This document shows, in pieces, positions 1 to 8,009 of a stretch of 27,960 bases of DNA. The stretch is from an uncultured Lachnospiraceae bacterium (GTDB lineage Bacteria; Bacillota_A; Clostridia; Lachnospirales; Lachnospiraceae): positions 1 through 27,960 of the forward strand of contig USDU01000006.1 in the NCBI GenBank assembly GCA_900553635.1, in the 5' to 3' direction. The translations under genes were made by a program, and so were the position numbers. The notes below the pieces were generated by a model that did not search any database, was not told where the DNA came from, and saw only the letters and a list, made by a program, of their open reading frames with translations. How positions within the stretch are numbered: position 1 is the stretch's first letter; every line of letters begins with the position of its first letter.

Positions 1-47
1 CGGCATTGGTAACAACGATAAAACCGAGAAGGGAGGGCGAGAAAAGA

Positions 48-605
48 GTGAGTGGAATGAAGAAAGTGCTGATACTGGGAAGCGTCATACTGACCATGTG
101 CGGCGTGACATCCTGCGGTTCTGCAAAGCAGGAGACCGGCGAAGAAACGGCTGCCGAAACAGCAGTTTCTGAGACGGAAACAGGGGAGGATAGTGAGAAC
201 GGTACCGAAAGGGAAGAGATCGGGACAGAGGAAAGCACGCAATCAGGACAGATTATCAGCATTTCTATGGCAGAAATGGAAGAGAAGCTGAACGCAGGGG
301 AGACCTTTCTGGTATCCTTTGTGACAATCGAGTGCCCATACTGTCAGGAATTCCACAGCATGCTTGTGGACTACGTCGAAACCCATGCGGTAACCATGTA
401 TCAGGTTATCCTGGACTACGAGGAAACGTCTGAGGAAGAGAACAGAGCGCGGATTGCGGAGCTGTTCCCGGAATTCAATACGGTTCCCGGAGTCTTCTAT
501 GTGGTAGACGGCGAGGACGGAAGCTACCTGGACACCTATCATCTGGGCGTCGGCGAGACGGCTTTTGACGATTGGGTTCAGGAAAATGAAATCGAAGCAA
601 AGTAA
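48..605 (+). CDS. Thioredoxin-like surface lipoprotein
   Basis: Predicted membrane-anchored thiol-disulfide protein acting outside the cell. The N terminus has a Lys-Lys start, a hydrophobic stretch and a lipobox ending VTSC; the lipidated Cys is residue 23 counting from the GTG at 48, or 20 from the ATG at 57. A Glu/Thr-rich, probably disordered spacer of about 45 residues follows, then a thioredoxin fold with CPYC (residues 96-99 from the GTG) and a Val-Pro that fits the cis-proline loop near residue 147. A GGAGG at 32-36 lies 11 bases before the GTG at 48 but 20 before the ATG at 57, so GTG is preferred. An in-frame TTG further upstream has no ribosome site in the window. The next gene starts only about 23 bases later, so the two may be co-transcribed. 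CPYC is typical of redox-active thioredoxin or glutaredoxin-like proteins; the natural partner is unknown. PedC-like bacteriocin accessory proteins are an alternative relative. Confidence 0.85.
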   Translation: MSGMKKVLILGSVILTMCGVTSCGSAKQETGEETAAETAVSETETGEDSENGTEREEIGTEESTQSGQIISISMAEMEEKLNAGETFLVSFVTIECPYCQEFHSMLVDYVETHAVTMYQVILDYEETSEEENRARIAELFPEFNTVPGVFYVVDGEDGSYLDTYHLGVGETAFDDWVQENEIEAK

Positions 606-628
606 ACAAAAAATTTATGAGGGAAATT

Positions 629-3600
629 ATGATTAAGAAGAAAAAAATGAGCAGCAAGTTCTTATCTATCGTACTTGCAGCAGCAATGGTGGCAGGCATC
701 GCGCCCCAGTTTCCCGCATCGACTGTAGAAGCAGCCTTTAACGGCCCGTTGTCTTCTGTAAAGTCAGCGAAAGCAAAGGACAATGTGGTAGAAGTAAGCT
801 TCAACAAGGGTGATGTAAAGGGAAAAATCACGTTTCTCGAGGACGGGATCTTCCGTTACAATGTAGATCCGAGCGGAAAGTTCTCAGAATATGCGACCGT
901 AAACAACGCAGCAGACACAGCGAAGATTCCACAGTATCCGGATTCTTCCGATAAGTACAGCCACCCGAAGGCGAAAGTATCCGATGAGAATGGAAATATT
1001 GTAATCGCAGCTGGTAAGACAAAGATTACATTTGATAAAGATACCGCAAAAATGACCGTAGCTTACAACGACAATGTTGTAATGCAGGAGAGCGCACCGC
1101 TTTCTCTCGGAACCAAGACCACACAGAGCCTGGTTAAGAACAGCGGCGAGAACTTCTACGGCGGCGGTACACAGAACGGCCGTTTCGTACATACAGGCGA
1201 GACCATCCATATCGCAAATGAGAGTAACTGGGTAGACGGCGGCGTCGCTTCTCCGAACCCGTTCTACTACTCCAGTAACGGTTACGGCGTACTGCGTAAT
1301 ACCTTTCTGGCTGGTTCCTACGACTTCGGAAATAACTCTGCAGATACCGTAGCAACCGCTCACAACGAGAATGAGTACGACGCATACATCTTCCTGTCCG
1401 ACGGCGCAAACGCAGCTGAGAGAGTACAGGATCTTCTGGGCGAGTACTACCATGTAACCGGTGCTCCGGTTCTCCTTCCGGAGTACGCGTTCTATGAGGG
1501 ACATTTAAACTGCTACAACCGTGACTCCTGGTCCGACAATAGCGGAAGCAAGAAATGGGAGATCAAGGGAAGCGCGTCCGCAACCACTGCAGACGAGGTG
1601 CCGATTGCATCTTCCTATTATGAGTCCGGTATGAGCACAGGCTATGTGCTGAAGGACGGTATGAGCTCCGAGACGCTGAACGGAACCAAGCCGACTACTG
1701 CGCTGGACAAGTATCCGTCCGTGAATACCGATTCCAAGTATTCCGCAAGAGCTGTCATCGATCAGTACGACAAATATGACATGCCCATCGGCTACTTCCT
1801 TCCCAACGACGGATATGGCTGCGGCTATGGTCAGAACGGCTACTATCAGACCGGCGGCGTGAACGCGGACGGCAGCAGCAGTGCAGAGCGTACTGCAGCA
1901 GTAGACGCCAATGTAAACAATCTGAAAGAGTTCACCAAGTATGCACAGAGCAAGGGTCTGCAGACAGGTCTTTGGACACAGAGCAATCTGAGCCCGGATT
2001 CCAACAGTAACACCTCCTGGCACCTGCTTCGTGATTTCGAGAAAGAGGTAAAAGTTGGCGGAATCACTACCCTGAAGACTGATGTTGCATGGGTAGGCTA
2101 CGGCTACAACTTCGCTCTGAACGGTACCAAGACTGCTTACGATATCGTAACCACAGGCGTAAGCAAGCGTCCGAACATTATCACCCTGGACGGCTGGGCT
2201 TCCACACAGCGTTTCGGCGCTATCTGGACCGGCGACCAGTACGGCGGAAACTGGGAGTACATCCGCTTCCACGTACCGACCTACATCGGACAGTCCTTAA
2301 GCGGTAACCCGAATATCGGTAGTGATATGGACGGTATCTTCGGCGGAGACAAGATTGTATCCACCCGTGATACCCAGTGGAAGGTATTCACGCCGCTGAT
2401 GCTGAACATGGACGGCTGGGGAAGCTACGCGAAGACTCCGCAGACCTTCGGCGATCCGTACACCGGTATCAACAGAATGTACCTGAAGCTGAAAGCTCAG
2501 CTGATGCCGTACATCTACACCAGCGCGGCAGCTGCGGCAAACCTGGATACAGGCAACGGCGACACCGGACTTCCGATGATCCGTGCTATGTTCCTGGAGT
2601 ATCCGGGTGACGCTTACGCAAGCACCAAGGATATGCAGTATCAGTACATGTTCGGTTCCAACGTGTTGGTAGCTCCGATTTACCAGAACACATCCAGCGA
2701 CACACAGGGAAATGATGTGAGAAACGGCATCTACCTTCCGGACGCAGATCAGATCTGGATCGACTACTTCACCGGCGAGCAGTACTACGGCGGACAGACC
2801 CTGAACAACTTCGACGCTCCCATCTGGAAGCTTCCGATCTTTGTAAAGAATGGTTCCATCATCCCCATGTGGGAGGAGAACAACAGCCCGTCCAAGATCA
2901 ACAAGGCAAACCGCAGCGTAGAGTTCTGGCCGGCAGGATCCACCGAGTACACCATGTATGAGGATGACGGAATCACCGCAGAGAACGAGACCACCGAGGT
3001 GGATGGTTACGGAACTGTAGCTGACGTATCCTATGGCGAACATGTATCTCAGAAGTTTACTTCCAAGGTAGAAGGCAACGTGGCAACCCTGACTGCTGAG
3101 AAGGCAAGCGGAAGCTATGCAGGGTATGATAAAAATAAGAACACTACCTTCGTAGTCAATGTTTCCAAAGAGCCGACTGCTATCACAGCACAGAACGGTT
3201 CCACAGAGCTGACTAAGGTAGCGATGAAGAGCAAGGATGAGGTTCTGAACGCGGATGTGGCAGCAGGCACCTTCGCTTATTACTATGACGAGTCCCCGGC
3301 TATCGAGTACTACGGCGTAGAGGCAGAGGATGAGTTCGCGGTAATGATGGAGGCTCAGACGTCTTCTCCGAAGCTGTATGTGAAGTTCGCCAACACCGAT
3401 TCTCAGGCAAATGCACAGACCCTGGTTCTGGAAGGCTTTGAGAACAACGGCGACATGAGCAAGAATCAGCTGAACCCGGATCTGGCTGCTCCGGCTAACC
3501 TGACCGATGACGTGACCAGAAAGACCCCGACCAGCAACACCCTGACCTGGGATGCTGTAGAGGACGCAACCAGCTACGAAATTCTGGTAGACGGCATCAT

Positions 3601-6600
3601 CAACACTGCAGGCGACGCAACCGAGTTCGCGCACACCGATCTGAAGTACAACTCTACACATACTTATAAGGTACGCGCAAGAAATAAGGACGGCTACTCT
3701 GAATGGTCTAAGGAAGTAACCGCAACCACTTCTCTGGATCCCTGGAGAAATGTACCGACACCGGAGAAAATCACCTGGACAGGCGGAGATTCCTGGGGCG
3801 CATTGAAGAACCTGACCGACCATGATATCAGCGGGAGTATGTTCCACTCCACCGGCGACGTTGTAACAGACGCTGTTCCGATGACCTTCGATTACGGTCA
3901 GGCTTACGCACTGGATAAGCTGGAATACTATGCAAGACATGATAACTACGGCAACGGCGCAGTACAGCAGATGAACGTATACACCAGTTTGGACGGCGTA
4001 AACTGGACCACCCAGTGGATCGGTTCTGAACACTCGGATTGGACCTATGATGCAAAGGCAAGCATTGCAGATAACATGAAAAAGATCCAGCTGACAGGCG
4101 CGGCTCGTTATGTAAAGATTGTTATCACAAAGTCCATGGGTAACTTCTTCTCCGGCGACGAGCTGGCCATCTATAAGAAGGACGGCACCAACGGCTTTGC
4201 AGTAGGAAGTACCAATAACCTGGGAACCGTCGCAGATGGCGACTACACCAACATGAAGAACTACCTCGGCTTCTCCAAGAAGGACGGCGAGACCTTCGTG
4301 AAGCAGATCGAGGAGAGATTCGGCGATATCAACGGCAACGGCTACTATGACGTATGGGATTACGCGTTCACCATGTTCAACCTGGACGGCGGTACCCAGA
4401 AGAATGGCAAGGTATCCGGCAACATCGTTCTGCTGCCCAGCGCAACAGCCGTGAAGGCGGGCGAGACCTTTACCGTAGATGTATACGCAGATAATGTAAA
4501 GAACCTGAACGCATTTGGAGAGGTTCTGGATTACGATCCGGCTGTACTCCAGTATGTGGACACCACTGCAGATTTCGACATCTCCCAGATGGAGAACCTG
4601 ACAGTCAATAAGGTATACGAGGACGGCGCAGCTTATGTGAACCTGGCATTCGCCAACAGAGGAAACCAGGCAACCTACAGCGGAACCGGCGTCATTGCCA
4701 CCATCACCATGAAGGCGAAGAAAGACTTTACGCTGGACGCAAAGGCAATGGATCTGAGTCAGGTAATGCTGATTGGACCGGAGTTCGATCTGATTAACTG
4801 CGAGAGCTCCTCCACACCGGAGCTTCCGGACATCGTAACAGGCGGCGAGAAGACCTACACCTACGGTGAGGACTTCGATATGACCATGACCAACAACATC
4901 CTGAAAGAGGATGATGGAAAGAACGTAGAGAAGTTCATCCAGGGCAACAGCTATAAGGAACTGTTCAACGGCACTCAGGGCCGGGAGTTCGAGCTGAAAT
5001 GGTATCCGAACGACTGGACCACCACTGTAAAGGGTCTGCCGGAGTATGTAAAGGTTCCGGTTACCTTCCATATCGATGTAAAGCAGGATGCAGCAGACGA
5101 GGTTGTAGAAGATACAACAGAGGATGTGGCAGACGAAGCAGAAGATGTAGAAGTACAGACAGCAGAGGAAGAGGTAGCTGTTCAGGCTGACAACACCAAG
5201 AAGGTGACCTCCGTAACCCTGCAGAATGCCAATAAGGCAAACGGTTATGTAACAAACGCATCCGCTGAGTTTACTTACAGCGATGGCAGCACAAGCAGCG
5301 ACAGAAAGTCTCTGGACTGGGCGACCGCAGCAGATTACTCTGAGTTTACATTCAACGCAGAAGCAGACAAGACTGTAACCAATGTAGATGTAACTGTAAA
5401 TTCCGTAGCAAACGCAAAGGGCGAGTCTGTAGAGAACATGCTGACCCTGTCTACTCTGACAGTAGCGACAGCAGATGGCAAGTTAAGCTATGGCAGCGAC
5501 TTTACCATGACCATGACCAACGATGTTCTCACATCTGATGACGGAGACAATGTGAAGAAGATGATCCAGCAGGGCAGCTTCTCCGGACTGTTCGGCGGTC
5601 AGGGACGTAACTTCGAGTTCCTGTGGGATATCCCAAGCAACTACGAAGACAAAGAAGTAAAATATGTAGAAATGCCGGTAACGCTTCATATGAATATGAA
5701 GAAGGCAGATACCGTAAGCACAGTTTCTGTATACAACGCACCGTCTTACGGTAACGGATACATGACAGACGCTACCGCAACCTTCACTTATGAAGATGGC
5801 ACAACCGCCGATGTGAACCTGAAGGATCAGGGAACCAAGTTTGAGTTCACCAACCCGAAGGAAGACGCAAAGGTAACCAAGGTATCTGTAACTGCAAACC
5901 AGGCAAGCGGAACCAACATGCTGACCTTAAGCGAGCTTGAGGTAAAGGCAAAGGTTGCTATGGTTCCGGTAACCAAGATTACTCTGGCTGAGGACAACGT
6001 AAAAGAGCTGTATGCAGGAAGCATGGCAGATATCAACGCAACCATCGAGCCGGAGAACGCAACCAACCCGTACTTCGTAGCAACCTCCTCCGACGAGGAT
6101 GTTGTAAGAATCATCACCCTGGCTGACGAGAACGGTCTGCCGATTTACAAGGCATACGCAGTAGGCGAGGGCAAGGCCACCATTACTCTGACTGCACGTG
6201 AGTCCATGCAGGATACCGCTACACAGGCAGAGGGCGAGGATCAGGCAGCGCCGATCACCGCATCCTACGAAATCACCGTACTGGCAGGCGCAGACAAGAC
6301 CGAACTGGTTGAGCTGATTACCGAGTACAGCAAGACCAATCCGAAGTTCTACACCGAGGACAGCTTCAAGGCCCTGACCGACGCCATCGACGCGGCAAAC
6401 GCTGTAAAGGCTGACGACAAGGCTACTAAGGACGATGTGAAGAAGGCTATCGCGGCCATGAAGAAGGCGGCTGACGCGCTGGAAGAATCTGAGCTGACCG
6501 CAGAGGCTATCACCGACAAGAGCGGTATGACCGCAGACGCGCCGTACAGCGAGGAGAACGTACCGAGCGCACTGGTAGACGGCAATGAGACCAACTACTG

Positions 6601-7759
6601 GGAGTCCCCGTACTACGGAAACAACGTTGGACTGCCGAAGGAGATTACCCTGGCTCTGGGCGACGCATACGACCTGGAGAAGGTAGAAATCGTGAAAAAT
6701 ACCGGCAACGGTAAGGTAACCGATTATGAGGTACTGGTAAGCACCGATGGCGAGAACTTCACATCCGTAGGAAGAAAGACCATTGATGAGAATGAGATGA
6801 GATCCGGCATCCGTATGGAGCAGGCAAACATCACGCACGTAAAGGTTATCATCCACGGCGCAAAGACCGGCGGCAAGGACGTAAGTTACGCGCGTCTGTC
6901 CGAGATTAATTTCTATGGCAAGAAGGTTGCGGAGCCGGCTGACAAGGCAGCACTGACCGAGGCTGTAGACAAGTACAAGGATCTGAAGCAGGAGAACTAC
7001 ACCGACGAGACCTGGGCTGCATTTGCAGAGGCTCTGAAGACAGCACAGAATGTACTGGCAGACGAGAAGGCGACACAGGAGACTGTAGACGCAGCTGTAA
7101 AGACACTGAACGACGCATACAAGGGTCTGGTGAAGAAAGAATTACCGAATCCGGATCAGCCGGTTGTGAAGGATGCACTGAAGGCAGCAGTTGACAAGAA
7201 TGCAGACAAGAAGCAGGGCGACTACACAGCAGACAGCTGGGCGAAGTTCTCCGCAGCTCTTGCACATGCACAGGCTGTACTGAAAGACCAGAACGCAACC
7301 GCAGATCAGGTAAGCGCAGCACTGAAGGGTCTGGAAGAGGCAGCTGCAGCACTGACCACAGGTCAGTCCCCGGCAGCAAAGGATGAACTGCAGGCTGTAT
7401 ATAACGGCAATAAGGACAGAGAGAAGAAGGACTACACAGCAGACAGCTGGAAGGCATTCTCTACTGCTCTGAGCAATGCTGAGAAGATTCTGAAGAACCC
7501 GAACGCTACTTCTCAGGAAATCAGCGATGCGCTGAACGCTCTGAAGACTGCAGTAGCAGATCTGAAGACTGTGGCCGAGAAGAAGGATGAGGACAATAAG
7601 AAACAGAACTCCTCCGGAAGCTCCGGCAGCTCCAAGTCCAACACCACGAGCACCACTTCTGCACAGACCGGTGATACTGCACAGCCGCTGCTGTACGTGG
7701 TACTGATTGCAGCCGCAGCAGCTGTACTGGCGCTGATTCGCAGAAAAAGAATGAAATAA
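629..7759 (+). CDS. Giant multimodular cell-surface GH31 glycosidase (putative alpha-N-acetylgalactosaminidase type)
   Basis: About 2,376 residues. The start at ATG 629 is chosen because GAGGG (619-623) sits 5 bases upstream; ATG 617 lacks a site. Domains: signal peptide 1-35; GH31 beta-sandwich, barrel and C-terminal sheets about 40-945, with likely nucleophile D485 in LKTDVAW and acid/base D536 in WTGDQYGG; Fn3 about 952-1036; discoidin/CBM32-like about 1038-1184; EF-hand loop D1233-N1235-N1237-D1241-D1244 (dockerin-like half); cohesin about 1265-1394; two copies of an unrecognised module about 1409-1776; Big2-like about 1779-1888; FIVAR about 1888-1956; second F5/8C about 1957-2100; three FIVARs about 2101-2316; Ser/Thr/Gly linker; QTGD, a hydrophobic helix and RRKRMK tail. 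The GH31 motifs and this architecture recall the mucin-active alpha-GalNAcase branch of GH31 described in Enterococcus and Bacteroides. That specificity is inferred from remembered motifs. The GH31 assignment itself is firm. Confidence 0.93.
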   Translation: MIKKKKMSSKFLSIVLAAAMVAGIAPQFPASTVEAAFNGPLSSVKSAKAKDNVVEVSFNKGDVKGKITFLEDGIFRYNVDPSGKFSEYATVNNAADTAKIPQYPDSSDKYSHPKAKVSDENGNIVIAAGKTKITFDKDTAKMTVAYNDNVVMQESAPLSLGTKTTQSLVKNSGENFYGGGTQNGRFVHTGETIHIANESNWVDGGVASPNPFYYSSNGYGVLRNTFLAGSYDFGNNSADTVATAHNENEYDAYIFLSDGANAAERVQDLLGEYYHVTGAPVLLPEYAFYEGHLNCYNRDSWSDNSGSKKWEIKGSASATTADEVPIASSYYESGMSTGYVLKDGMSSETLNGTKPTTALDKYPSVNTDSKYSARAVIDQYDKYDMPIGYFLPNDGYGCGYGQNGYYQTGGVNADGSSSAERTAAVDANVNNLKEFTKYAQSKGLQTGLWTQSNLSPDSNSNTSWHLLRDFEKEVKVGGITTLKTDVAWVGYGYNFALNGTKTAYDIVTTGVSKRPNIITLDGWASTQRFGAIWTGDQYGGNWEYIRFHVPTYIGQSLSGNPNIGSDMDGIFGGDKIVSTRDTQWKVFTPLMLNMDGWGSYAKTPQTFGDPYTGINRMYLKLKAQLMPYIYTSAAAAANLDTGNGDTGLPMIRAMFLEYPGDAYASTKDMQYQYMFGSNVLVAPIYQNTSSDTQGNDVRNGIYLPDADQIWIDYFTGEQYYGGQTLNNFDAPIWKLPIFVKNGSIIPMWEENNSPSKINKANRSVEFWPAGSTEYTMYEDDGITAENETTEVDGYGTVADVSYGEHVSQKFTSKVEGNVATLTAEKASGSYAGYDKNKNTTFVVNVSKEPTAITAQNGSTELTKVAMKSKDEVLNADVAAGTFAYYYDESPAIEYYGVEAEDEFAVMMEAQTSSPKLYVKFANTDSQANAQTLVLEGFENNGDMSKNQLNPDLAAPANLTDDVTRKTPTSNTLTWDAVEDATSYEILVDGIINTAGDATEFAHTDLKYNSTHTYKVRARNKDGYSEWSKEVTATTSLDPWRNVPTPEKITWTGGDSWGALKNLTDHDISGSMFHSTGDVVTDAVPMTFDYGQAYALDKLEYYARHDNYGNGAVQQMNVYTSLDGVNWTTQWIGSEHSDWTYDAKASIADNMKKIQLTGAARYVKIVITKSMGNFFSGDELAIYKKDGTNGFAVGSTNNLGTVADGDYTNMKNYLGFSKKDGETFVKQIEERFGDINGNGYYDVWDYAFTMFNLDGGTQKNGKVSGNIVLLPSATAVKAGETFTVDVYADNVKNLNAFGEVLDYDPAVLQYVDTTADFDISQMENLTVNKVYEDGAAYVNLAFANRGNQATYSGTGVIATITMKAKKDFTLDAKAMDLSQVMLIGPEFDLINCESSSTPELPDIVTGGEKTYTYGEDFDMTMTNNILKEDDGKNVEKFIQGNSYKELFNGTQGREFELKWYPNDWTTTVKGLPEYVKVPVTFHIDVKQDAADEVVEDTTEDVADEAEDVEVQTAEEEVAVQADNTKKVTSVTLQNANKANGYVTNASAEFTYSDGSTSSDRKSLDWATAADYSEFTFNAEADKTVTNVDVTVNSVANAKGESVENMLTLSTLTVATADGKLSYGSDFTMTMTNDVLTSDDGDNVKKMIQQGSFSGLFGGQGRNFEFLWDIPSNYEDKEVKYVEMPVTLHMNMKKADTVSTVSVYNAPSYGNGYMTDATATFTYEDGTTADVNLKDQGTKFEFTNPKEDAKVTKVSVTANQASGTNMLTLSELEVKAKVAMVPVTKITLAEDNVKELYAGSMADINATIEPENATNPYFVATSSDEDVVRIITLADENGLPIYKAYAVGEGKATITLTARESMQDTATQAEGEDQAAPITASYEITVLAGADKTELVELITEYSKTNPKFYTEDSFKALTDAIDAANAVKADDKATKDDVKKAIAAMKKAADALEESELTAEAITDKSGMTADAPYSEENVPSALVDGNETNYWESPYYGNNVGLPKEITLALGDAYDLEKVEIVKNTGNGKVTDYEVLVSTDGENFTSVGRKTIDENEMRSGIRMEQANITHVKVIIHGAKTGGKDVSYARLSEINFYGKKVAEPADKAALTEAVDKYKDLKQENYTDETWAAFAEALKTAQNVLADEKATQETVDAAVKTLNDAYKGLVKKELPNPDQPVVKDALKAAVDKNADKKQGDYTADSWAKFSAALAHAQAVLKDQNATADQVSAALKGLEEAAAALTTGQSPAAKDELQAVYNGNKDREKKDYTADSWKAFSTALSNAEKILKNPNATSQEISDALNALKTAVADLKTVAEKKDEDNKKQNSSGSSGSSKSNTTSTTSAQTGDTAQPLLYVVLIAAAAAVLALIRRKRMK
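4852..5955 (+). repeat. Tandem duplicated unrecognised module inside the GH31 protein
   Basis: Two consecutive protein modules, at 4852-5460 and 5476-5955, share an ordered set of motifs. Each has a YG-[ED]-DF-MTMTN block, then a DDG..NV.K.I block, a G-R-FEF/L-W block, a PVT-H block, a NGY-T-A-FTY-DG block and a NMLTLS-L-V end block. This shows an internal duplication. The pattern of short beta-strand-like segments suggests a discoidin-like sandwich, but I do not recognise the family. Copy 1 carries an acidic insertion (5087-5191) that copy 2 lacks. Confidence 0.75.
6929..7575 (+). repeat. Three tandem FIVAR repeats near the C terminus of the GH31 protein
   Basis: Three helical repeats of about 70 residues each (6929-7140, 7141-7365, 7366-7575). 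Each has a Y-T-x-[ED]-[ST]-W-x-x-F core, then an A-[EH]-x-[AI]-L block, and ends in a K-x-L helix. A fourth, isolated FIVAR lies earlier, at about 6289-6495. The second and third repeats of the block share an identical 21-base stretch (7220-7240 and 7430-7450), pointing to recent duplication or gene conversion. In Clostridium perfringens, FIVAR modules partner with dockerins in secreted glycosidases. Confidence 0.8.
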
Positions 7760-7805
7760 AAAGCAACAATCTAAAGTAACAAGTTAAGTTTTTCCACCTT
7801 ATTCA

Positions 7806-7848
7806 GGAAGACCGGCTTTCGTGCCTCTGGCACGGAGGCCGGTCTTCC
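7806..7848 (+). terminator. Strong hairpin after the GH31 gene, probable terminator
   Basis: An 11-bp perfect stem (7806-7816 with 7838-7848), a 3x3 internal loop and a further 6-bp stem (7820-7825 with 7829-7834) closed by a 3-base loop. No good U-run follows (CTATT), so it may terminate imperfectly or protect the 3' end. It lies 47 bases after the stop of the GH31 gene. Confidence 0.6.
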
Positions 7849-7904
7849 CTATTCCAGGTTGTTCCCATCAGGCCACAGTGTTGCCGTCTTTGTGAAATTA
7901 CAGC

Positions 7905-7933
7905 TTGAAAATTTCTGGAAAATGTGGTATCTT
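7905..7933 (+). promoter_or_regulatory. Predicted sigma-A promoter of the dpp cluster
   Basis: TTGAAA (7905-7910), a 17-base spacer and TATCTT (7928-7933). It is the best-spaced candidate in the 250-base gap before dppD and would give a leader of about 70 bases. Confidence 0.55.
7909..7923 (+). promoter_or_regulatory. CodY-box-like sequence overlapping the dpp promoter spacer
   Basis: AAATTTCTGGAAAAT matches the CodY consensus AATTTTCWGAAAATT at 12 of 15 positions. It lies between the predicted -35 and -10 elements, where binding would repress. CodY repression of dpp operons is established in Bacillus subtilis. No codY gene lies in this window, and short A/T-rich matches can arise by chance. 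Confidence 0.4.
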
Positions 7934-7956
7934 ATTAAACATATGTTATCATACGT

Positions 7957-7978
7957 AAGTATTGACGCGTCAATACTT
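7957..7978 (+). promoter_or_regulatory. Perfect 22-bp palindrome in the dpp leader, candidate operator
   Basis: The half-site AAGTATTGACG is followed directly by its exact reverse complement, with no spacer. It lies about 18 bases after the expected transcription start and 31 bases before the dppD start. The absence of a loop makes a DNA-binding dimer site more likely than an RNA hairpin. Confidence 0.6.
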
Positions 7979-8009
7979 TAAGAGTGTAAAGCGAAAAAGC
8001 GAGGAAAAC

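Noticed and set aside
4325..4360. Complete two-repeat dockerin
   Set aside because: Only one clean EF-hand loop is visible; a second calcium loop is missing, so I call it dockerin-like only.
2297..5071. Very long minus-strand open frame (about 924 codons) opposite the GH31 gene
   Set aside because: It is an antisense shadow caused by biased codon use. The product has no recognisable domain, and the + strand frame has clear GH31, Fn3 and cohesin motifs.
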